Shown here: positions 1 to 9,085 of the stretch, piece after piece
Position numbering within the stretch: the first letter of the stretch is position 1
How the letters are laid out: every line of letters starts with the position of its first letter
Assembly (NCBI RefSeq): GCF_947302755.1
Contig: NZ_CAMYWM010000005.1
Span: 1-49,931 of the forward strand
Length of the DNA stretch: 49,931 nucleotides
DNA from: an uncultured Anaerovibrio sp.
Lineage (GTDB): Bacteria; Bacillota; Negativicutes; Selenomonadales; Selenomonadaceae
Direction of reading: 5' to 3'
Notes under the pieces: generated by a model
What the model was told of the DNA's origin: nothing
Seen by the model: only the letters and a program-made list of their open reading frames with translations
The model's database searches: none
Program-made: the position numbers and the translations under genes

Positions 1-10
1 ATTCAACTAA

Positions 11-40
11 ATTCAGATGGAGTTAAAACTCCACCTGAAT
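11..40. repeat. small hairpin R3 copy 1
   Basis: ATTCAGaTGGAGTTaaAACTCCAcCTGAAT followed by AAGTTATCATTTTA; similar to 5413-5443. Confidence 0.7.
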
Positions 41-209
41 AAGTTATCATTTTATATGCCTGTATATGCTTTGGGATAGGACAAAAAAGCAGCCCCTGTC
101 CACCTTGAGAATATTGTTTAAAATTTTGCCAATTGAACAAAAGTTTATAAAGTTTTTTACATTTTTATGGTATAATATACGCAGATTTAAATTTTAAGGG
201 GGAAATAAA

Positions 210-1352
210 ATGAAATTAAATCGTAAAAAAATTGCTATGGGGATTTTGGCAGCAGTATTGGCCACAGGGGCAGCCGGTATTGCCGATTTGCCACAGGCCG
301 AGGCAAAGGTTGATTTTGCAGGGGTTTTTGACTTTGAGCCTCATCGTGGCGGCCGGGATGCCCGTCCGGAGAATACCTTGTATTCTTATGCTTACGCTAT
401 CGAGAATGGCGCAACCTGCATCGAGTGCGATATGCAGTTCACCGGGGATGGTGATATTGTAATGAGCCACAACCCAATTCTGAATCACGAGATTACCCGT
501 GATGCCAATGGCAATTGGATTGAGAATGGTAAATATGATATCCGCAAGATGACTGTTGCCGAAATTCAGAAGTTTAACGTATCCAAGATTAATCCTAATG
601 TTGATTATTACAAGCTTCATGGTCAGACCAGAGTTGACCCAGAGTTTGCCCAAATTCCTACCCTGGAGCAGCTCTTCCAGCTGGTAAAGGCCTCCGGTAA
701 CGAGAATGTTAAGTTCAACATTGAGACCAAGTCCTATCCTGATCCATTGCAGGTTAAGGAGCATGCAGGCAATGCTGATAAGAAGGCCTTCCTCACCCGC
801 TTCAACGAGCTGGTTAAGAAGTATAACATGGAGGACCGGGTGGTTCTTCAGTCCTTCGACTGGGAAACCCTTATGATGGAAAAGAAGATGAATCCCAATA
901 TCACCCTTTCTGCCCTCATCGAGGAAGAGCCCTCCTGGGGCAAGTTTGCTGAGTCCCTGAGACCATTTGACAAGGAAAAATCTCCTTGGCTGGGTGGCCT
1001 GGATATTAAGGATTTCAAGGGTGACGCAGTAGCTGCCGCCCATTCCTTCGGTGCTGACATTGTTTCCCCATATTATGGTGAAGTCAGCAAGAATATGGTG
1101 GATGAGGCCCACAGCCTTGGTATGAAGGTGGTTCCTTGGACCGTTAACGATGTTAAGGACATGGAAATGATGTACGATATGGGCGTGGATGGCCTTATTT
1201 CCGATAAGCCATGGGTATTGCGTTCCTTCCTGGAAAAGAGGGGAGCCAAGCTCTATCCTAAGCATCCATTCAACTCCAAGTATCATCTGGAGCCGGACCA
1301 TGTAGAGGTACAGACGGCCAAGGTTACCGGCGGTGCCGATGCCTCCTACTGA
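210..1352 (+). CDS. glycerophosphodiester phosphodiesterase (GDPD family), exported
   Basis: N-terminal signal peptide (MKLNRKKIAMGILAAVLATGAAG); GDPD motifs HRGGRDARPENT, ECDMQFTGDGDIVMSHN, FNIETKSYPDP; RBS aaggggg upstream. Confidence 0.93.
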   Translation: MKLNRKKIAMGILAAVLATGAAGIADLPQAEAKVDFAGVFDFEPHRGGRDARPENTLYSYAYAIENGATCIECDMQFTGDGDIVMSHNPILNHEITRDANGNWIENGKYDIRKMTVAEIQKFNVSKINPNVDYYKLHGQTRVDPEFAQIPTLEQLFQLVKASGNENVKFNIETKSYPDPLQVKEHAGNADKKAFLTRFNELVKKYNMEDRVVLQSFDWETLMMEKKMNPNITLSALIEEEPSWGKFAESLRPFDKEKSPWLGGLDIKDFKGDAVAAAHSFGADIVSPYYGEVSKNMVDEAHSLGMKVVPWTVNDVKDMEMMYDMGVDGLISDKPWVLRSFLEKRGAKLYPKHPFNSKYHLEPDHVEVQTAKVTGGADASY

Positions 1353-1389
1353 TATTTTTACCGACAAGCTAATTTATTAGTAAATTGAA

Positions 1390-1436
1390 AACTCACCTAA
1401 TTGCCATTTTAAATGCAGTTAGGTGAGTTATTTTTA
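1390..1436 (+). terminator. Rho-independent terminator after GDPD
   Basis: ACTCACCTAA...TTAGGTGAGT stem followed by TATTTTTATT. Confidence 0.8.
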
Positions 1437-1491
1437 TTATATCTGTACATTATTATTACCTATAAGATGTCAAATGTGATAGAATGTTCCT

Positions 1492-3540
1492 ATGTTTAAA
1501 AGTGGAGTGATTGATTTGACATTGTTTGATGCTTTTTTTATGGGGTGGCAGCAGGATATTAAGATAGCCGTTCTGCCGCCTTTAATGTGTGCAATTTTCA
1601 GGTTGGCTTTTATTTTATATTTTGGTCCCAGGAAATTCAGTGAATGGGAGGGCAAAAGACTGTACCATTGCTTTAGATATGGCTTTTGGTGGGGAATGGA
1701 TTTTAATGCGTATGTTTACTTGATTTCTCTCGTTGTGGTCAGCATTCCGGGGGCGTTTTTCAGCCTGTATTTTGACCTAGGTGATACTGTGAGAGTAATG
1801 CTGGTAGTGTTATATTTGGTAGTGCTATATATCTTGTTCTGGACAAAAATGATTTTTTATTACCACTATCAGGATATTATTAATAAAAATATTTTATTTG
1901 GTAGGAATGCAGATAAAAAAAATTTGGCAGATATTTTCTTTAATCAAAATCATGGAGTCTGGATTTTGTTAAGCTTTATACCATATATTGCTGTATGTAT
2001 TTGGCTGACAAACACTGTGCTTGGTATTCCAAGGTATGGTTTTTTAGTAATGGAAAATGAGTATTGGCAGTATGCCTGCAATACCTTAATGTTTTTATCT
2101 TCAGTTGCAATTTTTTATTGGTTCCGGTTTGGCGGTACGTTCCGCCACAGGTTGAAGCCGGAGTGGGATGAGGTTCCGCAGATCGTCAAGGAGGATGTGT
2201 TTCTGGGTAAAGCAACTGTTGATGATTTGATAGCATTGGAATTGGTTCTTAAACATCCGGTTCCTGAGTTTGTCAAAAAAGATGACGATGAATCTAAAGC
2301 AAGTATAAATAAAATTTGCCCGGAATTTTCAGGTGAGACTGATAATCCGTTGCTGCATTTCAGGCATATCGCCAAGGGTCCGAGGATTAATAAGCCTAAA
2401 TATATTTTTTTCCTGTTAGGCGAAAGTCAGTGTCAGGCTCCCTTTGACAGCATTTATAATAAGCTTCACCTTATGGATGCCAGTAAGAAATTTCAACAGG
2501 AAAAGGGGACAGTTACATTAGCTAATTTTCAGCAGGCAGGTATGATTTCCCAGACAGCACTTGGAAGTATTTTGTTGGGAGTGTATGATTGTGATTTGGA
2601 GCTCAATGAAAATAAAGCCCTTTGGAATTGCGATATATCGAAAATACCAACAGCCATGGCTGTTCAGCTGAAAAAGCTTGGATACCATACAAGCTTTTGG
2701 TATGGTGGCAGTCTTAATTGGGGAAGCTTGATGCACTTTGTTCCCGGAGCAGGCTTCGATGAAGCTTACGGTGGCCCGGAGATATGTCCTGCCGGTTCTC
2801 CCTCCACCTGGCTTGGTGTGTATGATCATATTTTTTTAAAATCAGTGGGCGATATTATAAGGAAGAATGATGGCGATACACCACAATTTCATTTTATATA
2901 CACAACCTCTAATCATGGCCCTTATAATCTGCCTTATGGTGATTATGGTCTGGATATTGATGAGCTTATGCCGGAAATGCCGGATAAGCTTCGCCGTGAC
3001 ACTATGGAGGCCAGAAGGTTTATGGGGGTATGCTACGCTGACCGCTGTCTTATGAATTTTATTGAGGATATGCGAAAGCAATACCCGGATAGCTTATTTA
3101 TTGTTACCGGAGACCATTCGGCTGCTGTGCTTCCGTACGATAAGGGAATACTGCCACGCAATTATCAAACTATCAGGGAGAAAATGTTAACCTCCTTCTA
3201 CATCCATCACCCGGATTTGACCAAGGATATGTTGGCCAATAATGTTTTGGGTGAGCACCAGAATATTTTGCCTACTATAATGGAGCTTATTGCGCCAGAG
3301 GGCTTTGAGTATTATAGTATTAAGCCGTCTCTTACGGAGAAAATAGAGCATGTGGTAACCCCATATAGTTGGATGGATATAAAATTCATAGGTTCCTATT
3401 TGGAAAAAAACCGCCAGCAGCTGGCAGAATCCAGTGATCCGGTGGATACGAAAATCAACGTGGAAGAATACTTGGAGGAACGGGAAGCATTACAGGATAT
3501 CACCGGGTGGTTGGTGCGTCACCCCGAAATGGTGCAGTAG
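1492..3540 (+). CDS. LTA synthase / sulfatase-family membrane phospho-(glycerol/ethanolamine) transferase
   Basis: multi-TM N-terminus; sulfatase-fold motifs YIFFLLGESQ, TTSNHGPY, FIVTGDHSA. Confidence 0.8.
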   Translation: MFKSGVIDLTLFDAFFMGWQQDIKIAVLPPLMCAIFRLAFILYFGPRKFSEWEGKRLYHCFRYGFWWGMDFNAYVYLISLVVVSIPGAFFSLYFDLGDTVRVMLVVLYLVVLYILFWTKMIFYYHYQDIINKNILFGRNADKKNLADIFFNQNHGVWILLSFIPYIAVCIWLTNTVLGIPRYGFLVMENEYWQYACNTLMFLSSVAIFYWFRFGGTFRHRLKPEWDEVPQIVKEDVFLGKATVDDLIALELVLKHPVPEFVKKDDDESKASINKICPEFSGETDNPLLHFRHIAKGPRINKPKYIFFLLGESQCQAPFDSIYNKLHLMDASKKFQQEKGTVTLANFQQAGMISQTALGSILLGVYDCDLELNENKALWNCDISKIPTAMAVQLKKLGYHTSFWYGGSLNWGSLMHFVPGAGFDEAYGGPEICPAGSPSTWLGVYDHIFLKSVGDIIRKNDGDTPQFHFIYTTSNHGPYNLPYGDYGLDIDELMPEMPDKLRRDTMEARRFMGVCYADRCLMNFIEDMRKQYPDSLFIVTGDHSAAVLPYDKGILPRNYQTIREKMLTSFYIHHPDLTKDMLANNVLGEHQNILPTIMELIAPEGFEYYSIKPSLTEKIEHVVTPYSWMDIKFIGSYLEKNRQQLAESSDPVDTKINVEEYLEEREALQDITGWLVRHPEMVQ

Positions 3541-3566
3541 AATTTCGTCAAGGAGTATTGGTTATA

Positions 3567-4445
3567 ATGGCATACTATATCATGAAATTTTTTAGCTGGC
3601 TGGCCTGTCAGTTTTCCATGGAAAGCTGCAACAGCTTTGGTAAATTTTTGGGAAGACTGACCTGGGCAGTGGTACCCCACAGGCGAAAAAGGCTGGCCTA
3701 TGACAATATTGTCCGTTGCCTGAAGGTAGATGACAGGGAGGCGGAGCGTATCGCCAAGTCCTCCTGGGTGCAGTTTGGCCCCATGCTTATGGAGGTTTTG
3801 CGCTATCCGGAGCTGATAAAGGATGATTATATAAAAAAATATGTCACCATTGACGGACTGGAATATTTGCAGGAGGCTATTGATAAGCAGCAGGGGGCTG
3901 TAATTGCCACCTCCCACAGCGATAGCTGGGAATTGATGGGAGCGGCCCTGGCCCAGTATGGCGTGCCCCTGGTGGGGGTGGCCAGAAAGCAGAAGGATGG
4001 TGCCATGGACCGGTTCATTAACGAATACCGTACTCTGGTGGGGATGCATATTACCTATACCAGCGGGGTCAGGGAAATGTTCCAGATGATTAAGGAGGGC
4101 TGGATGATTGGCCTTATTACCGATCAGGATCCAAGCCTGCGGGATGGTATTATTCTGGATTTTTTTGACAGGAAGACAAATTGCTTTACCGGGCCGGCCA
4201 CCATTGCCCGGTCCCAGGGGGCACCGATTTTTCATGGACAGATAACCCATCGGCTTGATGGGGGACATCATATAACCATATATCCGCCTATTTACGTGGA
4301 GCGTTCCAAGGACAAAAAGGGAGATATCAGAAAGGCCACCCAGGAGGTTATGGACTTGCTGGAAGGCCATATAAGAAGCCATCCCGAGGATTGGTTCTGG
4401 CTACATGACCGGTGGAAATCCGTGCGGGAAACCGGTCTGGATTAG
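3567..4445 (+). CDS. lysophospholipid/lipid A acyltransferase (LpxL/HtrB family), copy 1
   Basis: ATSHSDSWELMGAALAQYG, LITDQDPS, EDWFWLHDRWK typical of LpxL/HtrB; RBS AAGGAG before ATG 3567. Confidence 0.88.
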   Translation: MAYYIMKFFSWLACQFSMESCNSFGKFLGRLTWAVVPHRRKRLAYDNIVRCLKVDDREAERIAKSSWVQFGPMLMEVLRYPELIKDDYIKKYVTIDGLEYLQEAIDKQQGAVIATSHSDSWELMGAALAQYGVPLVGVARKQKDGAMDRFINEYRTLVGMHITYTSGVREMFQMIKEGWMIGLITDQDPSLRDGIILDFFDRKTNCFTGPATIARSQGAPIFHGQITHRLDGGHHITIYPPIYVERSKDKKGDIRKATQEVMDLLEGHIRSHPEDWFWLHDRWKSVRETGLD

Positions 4446-4513
4446 CCCTTTTGCACTATGGTTAAAGATTTTGTATAATTAAACTTGAGATGATAAGTCA
4501 AGGAGGGCTGAAT

Positions 4514-5371
4514 TTGAGTAATCAGACTACCCTTAACTCCGAAATAAGCTATGTGGGAGTGGGGCTGCATTCCGGTGTAGAGGTTCATTTGACTCTGCAG
4601 CCGGCTGAGGCGGATACGGGAATTGTGTTTGTGCGGCAGGATTTGCCGGGTACCCCTCAGGTGGAGGCCAGGGCGGAAAATGTTACATCTACTCTTAGGG
4701 CAACTACGATTGAAGCTAATGGCATCAAGCTGTTCACCATTGAGCATATGATGTCTGCGTTTAATGCAATGAAGATAGATAATTGCCGGGTAATTATCGA
4801 TGCTGAGGAACCGCCTGTGGCCGATGGCAGCAGCCAGGTGTTCTGTGAGCTGATTAAAGAGGCCGGTGTCCGGGAGCTGGAGGCTCCGCGGCGGGAAATC
4901 ATTATTGACAGGCTGTATCGGGTGGATGATGGTGACAAATTTATTTTGGCAGTGCCCTATGATGGCTTTCGGGTAAGCTTCACCTCCATTAACCCCCATC
5001 CCCTGATTGGTATTCAGTATGGGGACTATGAAATTTCCCCGGAGGAATATACCAGGGAAGTGGGGAAAGCCCGCACTATTGCCTATGAGGCTGAGGTGGA
5101 AGCCCTGCGGAAGATGGGGCTGGGCCTGGGCGGCACCATGGAAAATGTTATTGTGTACAATGATCAGGGGTGGATGAATGAACTGCGCTATCCTGATGAG
5201 CTGGTGCGCCATAAGATTTTGGATATCGTTGGTGACCTGCGGCTGGCCGGCTTTGTCCGGGGACATTTTATTGCGGTAAAATCCGGTCATGCCCTGAACA
5301 CCACCATGGCCAAGCTGCTGGCCAGGGAATTTGACCCCACGCTGACTGGTGGCAAGTCTCTTCCCTCTTAG
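4514..5371 (+). CDS. lpxC: UDP-3-O-acyl-N-acetylglucosamine deacetylase
   Basis: GVGLHSGVEVHLTLQPA, TIEHMMSAFNAM, RHKILDIVGDLRLAG, GHALN; TTG start after AAGGAGG. Confidence 0.95.
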   Translation: MSNQTTLNSEISYVGVGLHSGVEVHLTLQPAEADTGIVFVRQDLPGTPQVEARAENVTSTLRATTIEANGIKLFTIEHMMSAFNAMKIDNCRVIIDAEEPPVADGSSQVFCELIKEAGVRELEAPRREIIIDRLYRVDDGDKFILAVPYDGFRVSFTSINPHPLIGIQYGDYEISPEEYTREVGKARTIAYEAEVEALRKMGLGLGGTMENVIVYNDQGWMNELRYPDELVRHKILDIVGDLRLAGFVRGHFIAVKSGHALNTTMAKLLAREFDPTLTGGKSLPS

Positions 5372-5412
5372 GCAGGAGACGAGCCCCCATAGCTCTTGAT
5401 TAATTAGGCTGT

Positions 5413-5443
5413 ATTCAGCGGGGGGATAAATCTCCCACTGAAT
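5413..5443. repeat. small hairpin R3 copy 2 between lpxC and fabZ
   Basis: ATTCAGcGGGGGGAtaaaTCTCCCaCTGAAT followed by AAGTCTCATTTTA. Confidence 0.65.
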
Positions 5444-5508
5444 AAGTCTCATTTTACAAGTAAGGTGACAGATAATATACAGTAGTAGAACAGGAAGAAG
5501 GTATTTAA

Positions 5509-5949
5509 ATGGTATTGGAAGTTGATGAGATTAAGAAGATTTTGCCCCACCGTGCCCCATTTTTGCTGGTGGATCGGATTATTGAAATCGATCCCTTTAA
5601 GTCAGCTACAGGCATTAAAAATGTAACCTATAATGAACCACAGTTCCATGGTCATTTTCCCCACCAGGCCATTATGCCCGGTGTGCTGATCCTGGAGGCC
5701 ATGGCCCAGGTTGGTGGCATAGCCATGCTTTATCCTGAGGAAAACCGGGGCAAGATTGCTCTGTTTGGCGGTATGGACAATATCAAGTTCAAGAAGCCGG
5801 TGGTTCCCGGTGATCAGCTTATTATGAAGGCCGAGCTGGTGAAGGTTCATGGGGACTATGGCCGCCTGCACGCGGAATCCTTTGTGGATGGCGTTTTTGC
5901 TGCCCAGGGGGATTTTACCTTTGCTTTACAGCAGCCTGTAAATAAGTAA
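5509..5949 (+). CDS. fabZ: 3-hydroxyacyl-ACP dehydratase FabZ
   Basis: LPHRAPFLLVDRI, GHFPHQAIMPGVLILEAMAQ. Confidence 0.97.
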   Translation: MVLEVDEIKKILPHRAPFLLVDRIIEIDPFKSATGIKNVTYNEPQFHGHFPHQAIMPGVLILEAMAQVGGIAMLYPEENRGKIALFGGMDNIKFKKPVVPGDQLIMKAELVKVHGDYGRLHAESFVDGVFAAQGDFTFALQQPVNK

Positions 5950-6124
5950 TTAGGGCGAAAAGTGGAGGAAAACGAAGGAAAATTTAGTATTTGCCCGCTA
6001 AATGGTCAAAAATGAGGTAAAAAGCCATGTAGTCAATTTGTGATGTTTGATGACTTATAAATTATGGCGTTAGTTATGGATTGTTACAAATCCCTACGGG
6101 CATACTAAAGGAGTGTAAGGTTAT

Positions 6125-6964
6125 ATGACAGATAATAATAATTCTGTTGCTGATATACATAAGTTTTCCGTGGTTCACCCCAATGCCAAATTAGGTAAAA
6201 ACGTACAAATCGGACCATTTACGGTTATTGGGGAGAATGTGGAGATTGGTGACGGCACGGTGGTGGGGCCCAATGTGGTAATTACCGGTTGGACCAGGAT
6301 CGGTCAGGATTGCCATATTTTTCAGGGGGCATCCATTGGTGAGGAGCCTCAGGATCTGAAATTTAAGGGCGAGCGCAGCTTTGTGGAGATTGGCAACCGT
6401 ACCAAAATTCATGAATTTTGTACTATTCATCGGGCCTGTGGCGAGGATGAGGTTACCCGTATAGGTGACGACTGTCTGCTGATGGCCTATGTACATGTGG
6501 CCCATAATTGTATATTGGGCAATAATATCGTCATGGCCAATGCGGCTATGGTGGCCGGTCATGTGGTAGTGGAGGACAGGGCAGTGATTGGCGGTATGGC
6601 CGGCGTTCATCAGTTCGTCCGCATCGGACGCAATGCCATGGTCAGCGGCATGTCCCGCAATATCCACGATATTGTGCCCTTTACCATTGTGGATGGTTCA
6701 CCGGCCCGGGCCTGTGGCCTTAATAGTGTGGGTATGTCCAGGGCGGGTATTACGGCGGAGAACCGCAGCAAAATCAAGCAGGCCTATAAATTTCTGTATC
6801 GGTCCGGTCTCCGGTTGCCTGAGGCAATCGCGGCCATTGAGGAGCAGGTGGATTCCTGCGAGGAAATCGAGCATTTGCTGGGCTTCCTCAGAAATGCCGA
6901 TCGGGGCATTTGTCGGCCAAATATAAAGCACAGCTCCAAAAACGGAGATGGGGCTGAGGAGTAA
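6125..6964 (+). CDS. lpxA: acyl-ACP--UDP-N-acetylglucosamine O-acyltransferase
   Basis: hexapeptide repeats; VHPNAKLGKNVQIGPFTVIG, MAYVHVAHNCILGN, HQFVRIG. Confidence 0.97.
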   Translation: MTDNNNSVADIHKFSVVHPNAKLGKNVQIGPFTVIGENVEIGDGTVVGPNVVITGWTRIGQDCHIFQGASIGEEPQDLKFKGERSFVEIGNRTKIHEFCTIHRACGEDEVTRIGDDCLLMAYVHVAHNCILGNNIVMANAAMVAGHVVVEDRAVIGGMAGVHQFVRIGRNAMVSGMSRNIHDIVPFTIVDGSPARACGLNSVGMSRAGITAENRSKIKQAYKFLYRSGLRLPEAIAAIEEQVDSCEEIEHLLGFLRNADRGICRPNIKHSSKNGDGAEE

Positions 6965-6976
6965 CAGCGGAGGATA

Positions 6977-7789
6977 ATGATGGAAAAAATTGGTCTGTTG
7001 GCTGGTGTGGGCCGCTTGCCGGTGGAATGTGCCATGGCGGCCAAGGCTATGGGCTATGAAGTATATTGTGTGGGCCTGGTTCCGGGAGTGGATGAGGAGC
7101 TTAAGAGCTGCACCGCCGGCTACAAGGACATTAATGTGGCCCAGCTGCAGGCGATAATTGACTACCTTAAGGAAAAGGGTGTACAGAAGGTAACCATGAT
7201 TGGCAAGGTTACCAAGGAAATTCTGTACAGCGGTCAGCATGTTCAGCCGGATTTGCGGATGCTGTCCCTGATATTCACCCTGCCGGACCGCAAGGATGAC
7301 ACCTTGATGCTGGCCTTTATTAAGGAGTTGGCCAAGGATAATCTGGAGGCCTTTGATCAAACTGCCCTGATAAAATCCCTGATACCTCAGGTGGGGGTGC
7401 TTACCAAGCGTCAGCCTACAGAGGAGGAGCTGAAGGATATGCGGTTTGGTATGGAGATGGCCAGGGAAATTGGCCGTCTTGATGTGGGACAGACTGCGGT
7501 GGTGAAGCAGCTGGGGGTTATGGCCCTGGAGGCCATTGAGGGTACTGATGCCTGCATTCGCCGGGGCGGTGAGCTGGCCCGTGGTGGGGCGGTGGTGGCC
7601 AAGGTGGCCAAGCCCAATCAGGATTTGCGGTTTGATGTACCGGCAGTTGGTACCAAAACCATTGAAAGCATGATTGCCGTAGGCGCCAAGGGACTGGTCC
7701 TTGAGGCCGGCCGAACCCTGCTGGTGGATCGGGCAAAGGTTATAGGGTTGGCTGATGCCAATGATATTACCATTGCCGTTATGGAATAA
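6977..7789 (+). CDS. lpxI: UDP-2,3-diacylglucosamine pyrophosphatase, LpxI type (DUF1009)
   Basis: GLLAGVGRLPVECA, MIGKVTKEIL, GTDACIRRGGELA; sits between lpxA and lpxB. Confidence 0.92.
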   Translation: MMEKIGLLAGVGRLPVECAMAAKAMGYEVYCVGLVPGVDEELKSCTAGYKDINVAQLQAIIDYLKEKGVQKVTMIGKVTKEILYSGQHVQPDLRMLSLIFTLPDRKDDTLMLAFIKELAKDNLEAFDQTALIKSLIPQVGVLTKRQPTEEELKDMRFGMEMAREIGRLDVGQTAVVKQLGVMALEAIEGTDACIRRGGELARGGAVVAKVAKPNQDLRFDVPAVGTKTIESMIAVGAKGLVLEAGRTLLVDRAKVIGLADANDITIAVME

Positions 7790-7809
7790 CATATTGTGCA
7801 GAATATTTT

Positions 7810-7836
7810 AGGGACTGGAAGATTTCGGTCCCTTTT
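7810..7836 (+). terminator. possible weak terminator between lpxI and lpxB
   Basis: GGGACTG..CGGTCCC stem followed by TTTTG. Confidence 0.45.
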
Positions 7837-7924
7837 GTGTTGTATGTAAGAATAAAATATGCGATAATATATTGTAATGCTTTTTTAATGGAATTTTATG
7901 CGATTTTTACGGAGGGGGTCTACA

Positions 7925-9085
7925 ATGAAAATAATGTTTTCTGCAGGAGAGCCCTCCGGAGATGTACACGGGGCCAGCCTGGCCCGGGCCGTGCTGGAAC
8001 GCTGCCGGGAGGCTGAACTGATTGGCTTTGGCGGCCCCAAGATGGCCGAGGCCGGGGTGCGTCTCTGCTCTGATATGCGGGAATACAGCATTATGGGGGT
8101 CTGGGAGGTTATTAAGAACCTGCATCGGATATTTGCCCTGCTGAATAAGCTGGAGTCCTTTATGCGGTAGGAGAAGCCGGATATATTGGTGCTCATCGAT
8201 TATCCTGACTTTAATTGGCGATTGGCCAAAAAAGCCAAGGCGATGGGCATACCCGTGTTTTCCTATATTCCCCCCTCTGCCTGGGCCTGGCGCAAGGGGC
8301 GGGCCAAAAAATGTGCGGCCATTGCCGATGAATTTGCGGCCATATTTCCCTTTGAGCTGCCGGTATATAAGGCGGCAGGAGCTAATATTTCCTTCAATGG
8401 CAATCCCCTGGTGGATACGGTGAAGCCTACCATGACGGTGGATGAGGCAAGACGCTATTTTAAGGTGGAGTCTGATAAGCAGCCGGTTATATTGCTGCCG
8501 GGGAGTCGTAAGCAGGAAATAACAATGTTGCTGCCGGCTATGCTGGCGGCGGCGGAGCTGCTGCAGCAGGATAATGGAGCCCTGACATTTTATTTGCCGG
8601 TGGCACCGGGGATTGACAAGGCACTTATTGAAGGGATTGTGGCCCACTATCAGGTAGGGGTCCATTACACCACAGATAACAATTACGATTTAATGAATAT
8701 CGGCACCTTTGCTCTGGCTGCCTCGGGAACGGTGGTTTTGGAGGCGGCCCTGCTGGGACTGCCCTGTGTGTGCCTTTATCGGATGGGCAGACTTAATTAT
8801 GCTATTGGCAAATTGCTGGTGGATATCGAATTTTTTACCCTGCCCAATATTCTGGCTGGCCGTCAGGTGCAGCGGGAGCTGTTGCAGGATGAGGTTACAG
8901 CCCGGAATATATATGAGGAGGCCAGGCGGTTTTATGCTGATGGGGATTACCGGGGAAGGGTAGTCGCCGGCCTTAATGAAGCAACAGCCACCCTGGGGGG
9001 GCCGGGAGCGGCGGGCCGGGTGGCAGAAAAAATTTTGGCGGCGGCGAAGCGGTATGGAAAAGACGGCCGGGAGGTTGGAAATTAA
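7925..9085 (+). pseudogene. lpxB: lipid-A-disaccharide synthase, reading frame interrupted by an in-frame TAG at 8168-8170
   Basis: ORFs 7898-8170 and 8186-9085 are in the same frame; joined product reads GEPSGDVHG...LESFMR*EKPDILVLIDYPDFN...PPSAWAWRKGRA, a continuous LpxB; GGAGGGGG RBS before ATG 7925. Confidence 0.85.

Noticed and set aside
216-1367. 383-aa minus-strand ORF antisense to the GDPD gene
   Set aside because: The opposite strand encodes a clear conserved enzyme; the antisense translation has no recognisable family and is a codon-bias shadow ORF.
4442-5452. 336-aa minus-strand ORF over lpxC
   Set aside because: Overlaps a confidently identified lpxC; His/Gln/Ile-rich translation typical of antisense artefacts.
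6698-7792. 364-aa minus-strand ORF over lpxA/lpxI
   Set aside because: Same shadow-ORF pattern; lpxA and lpxI are unambiguous.
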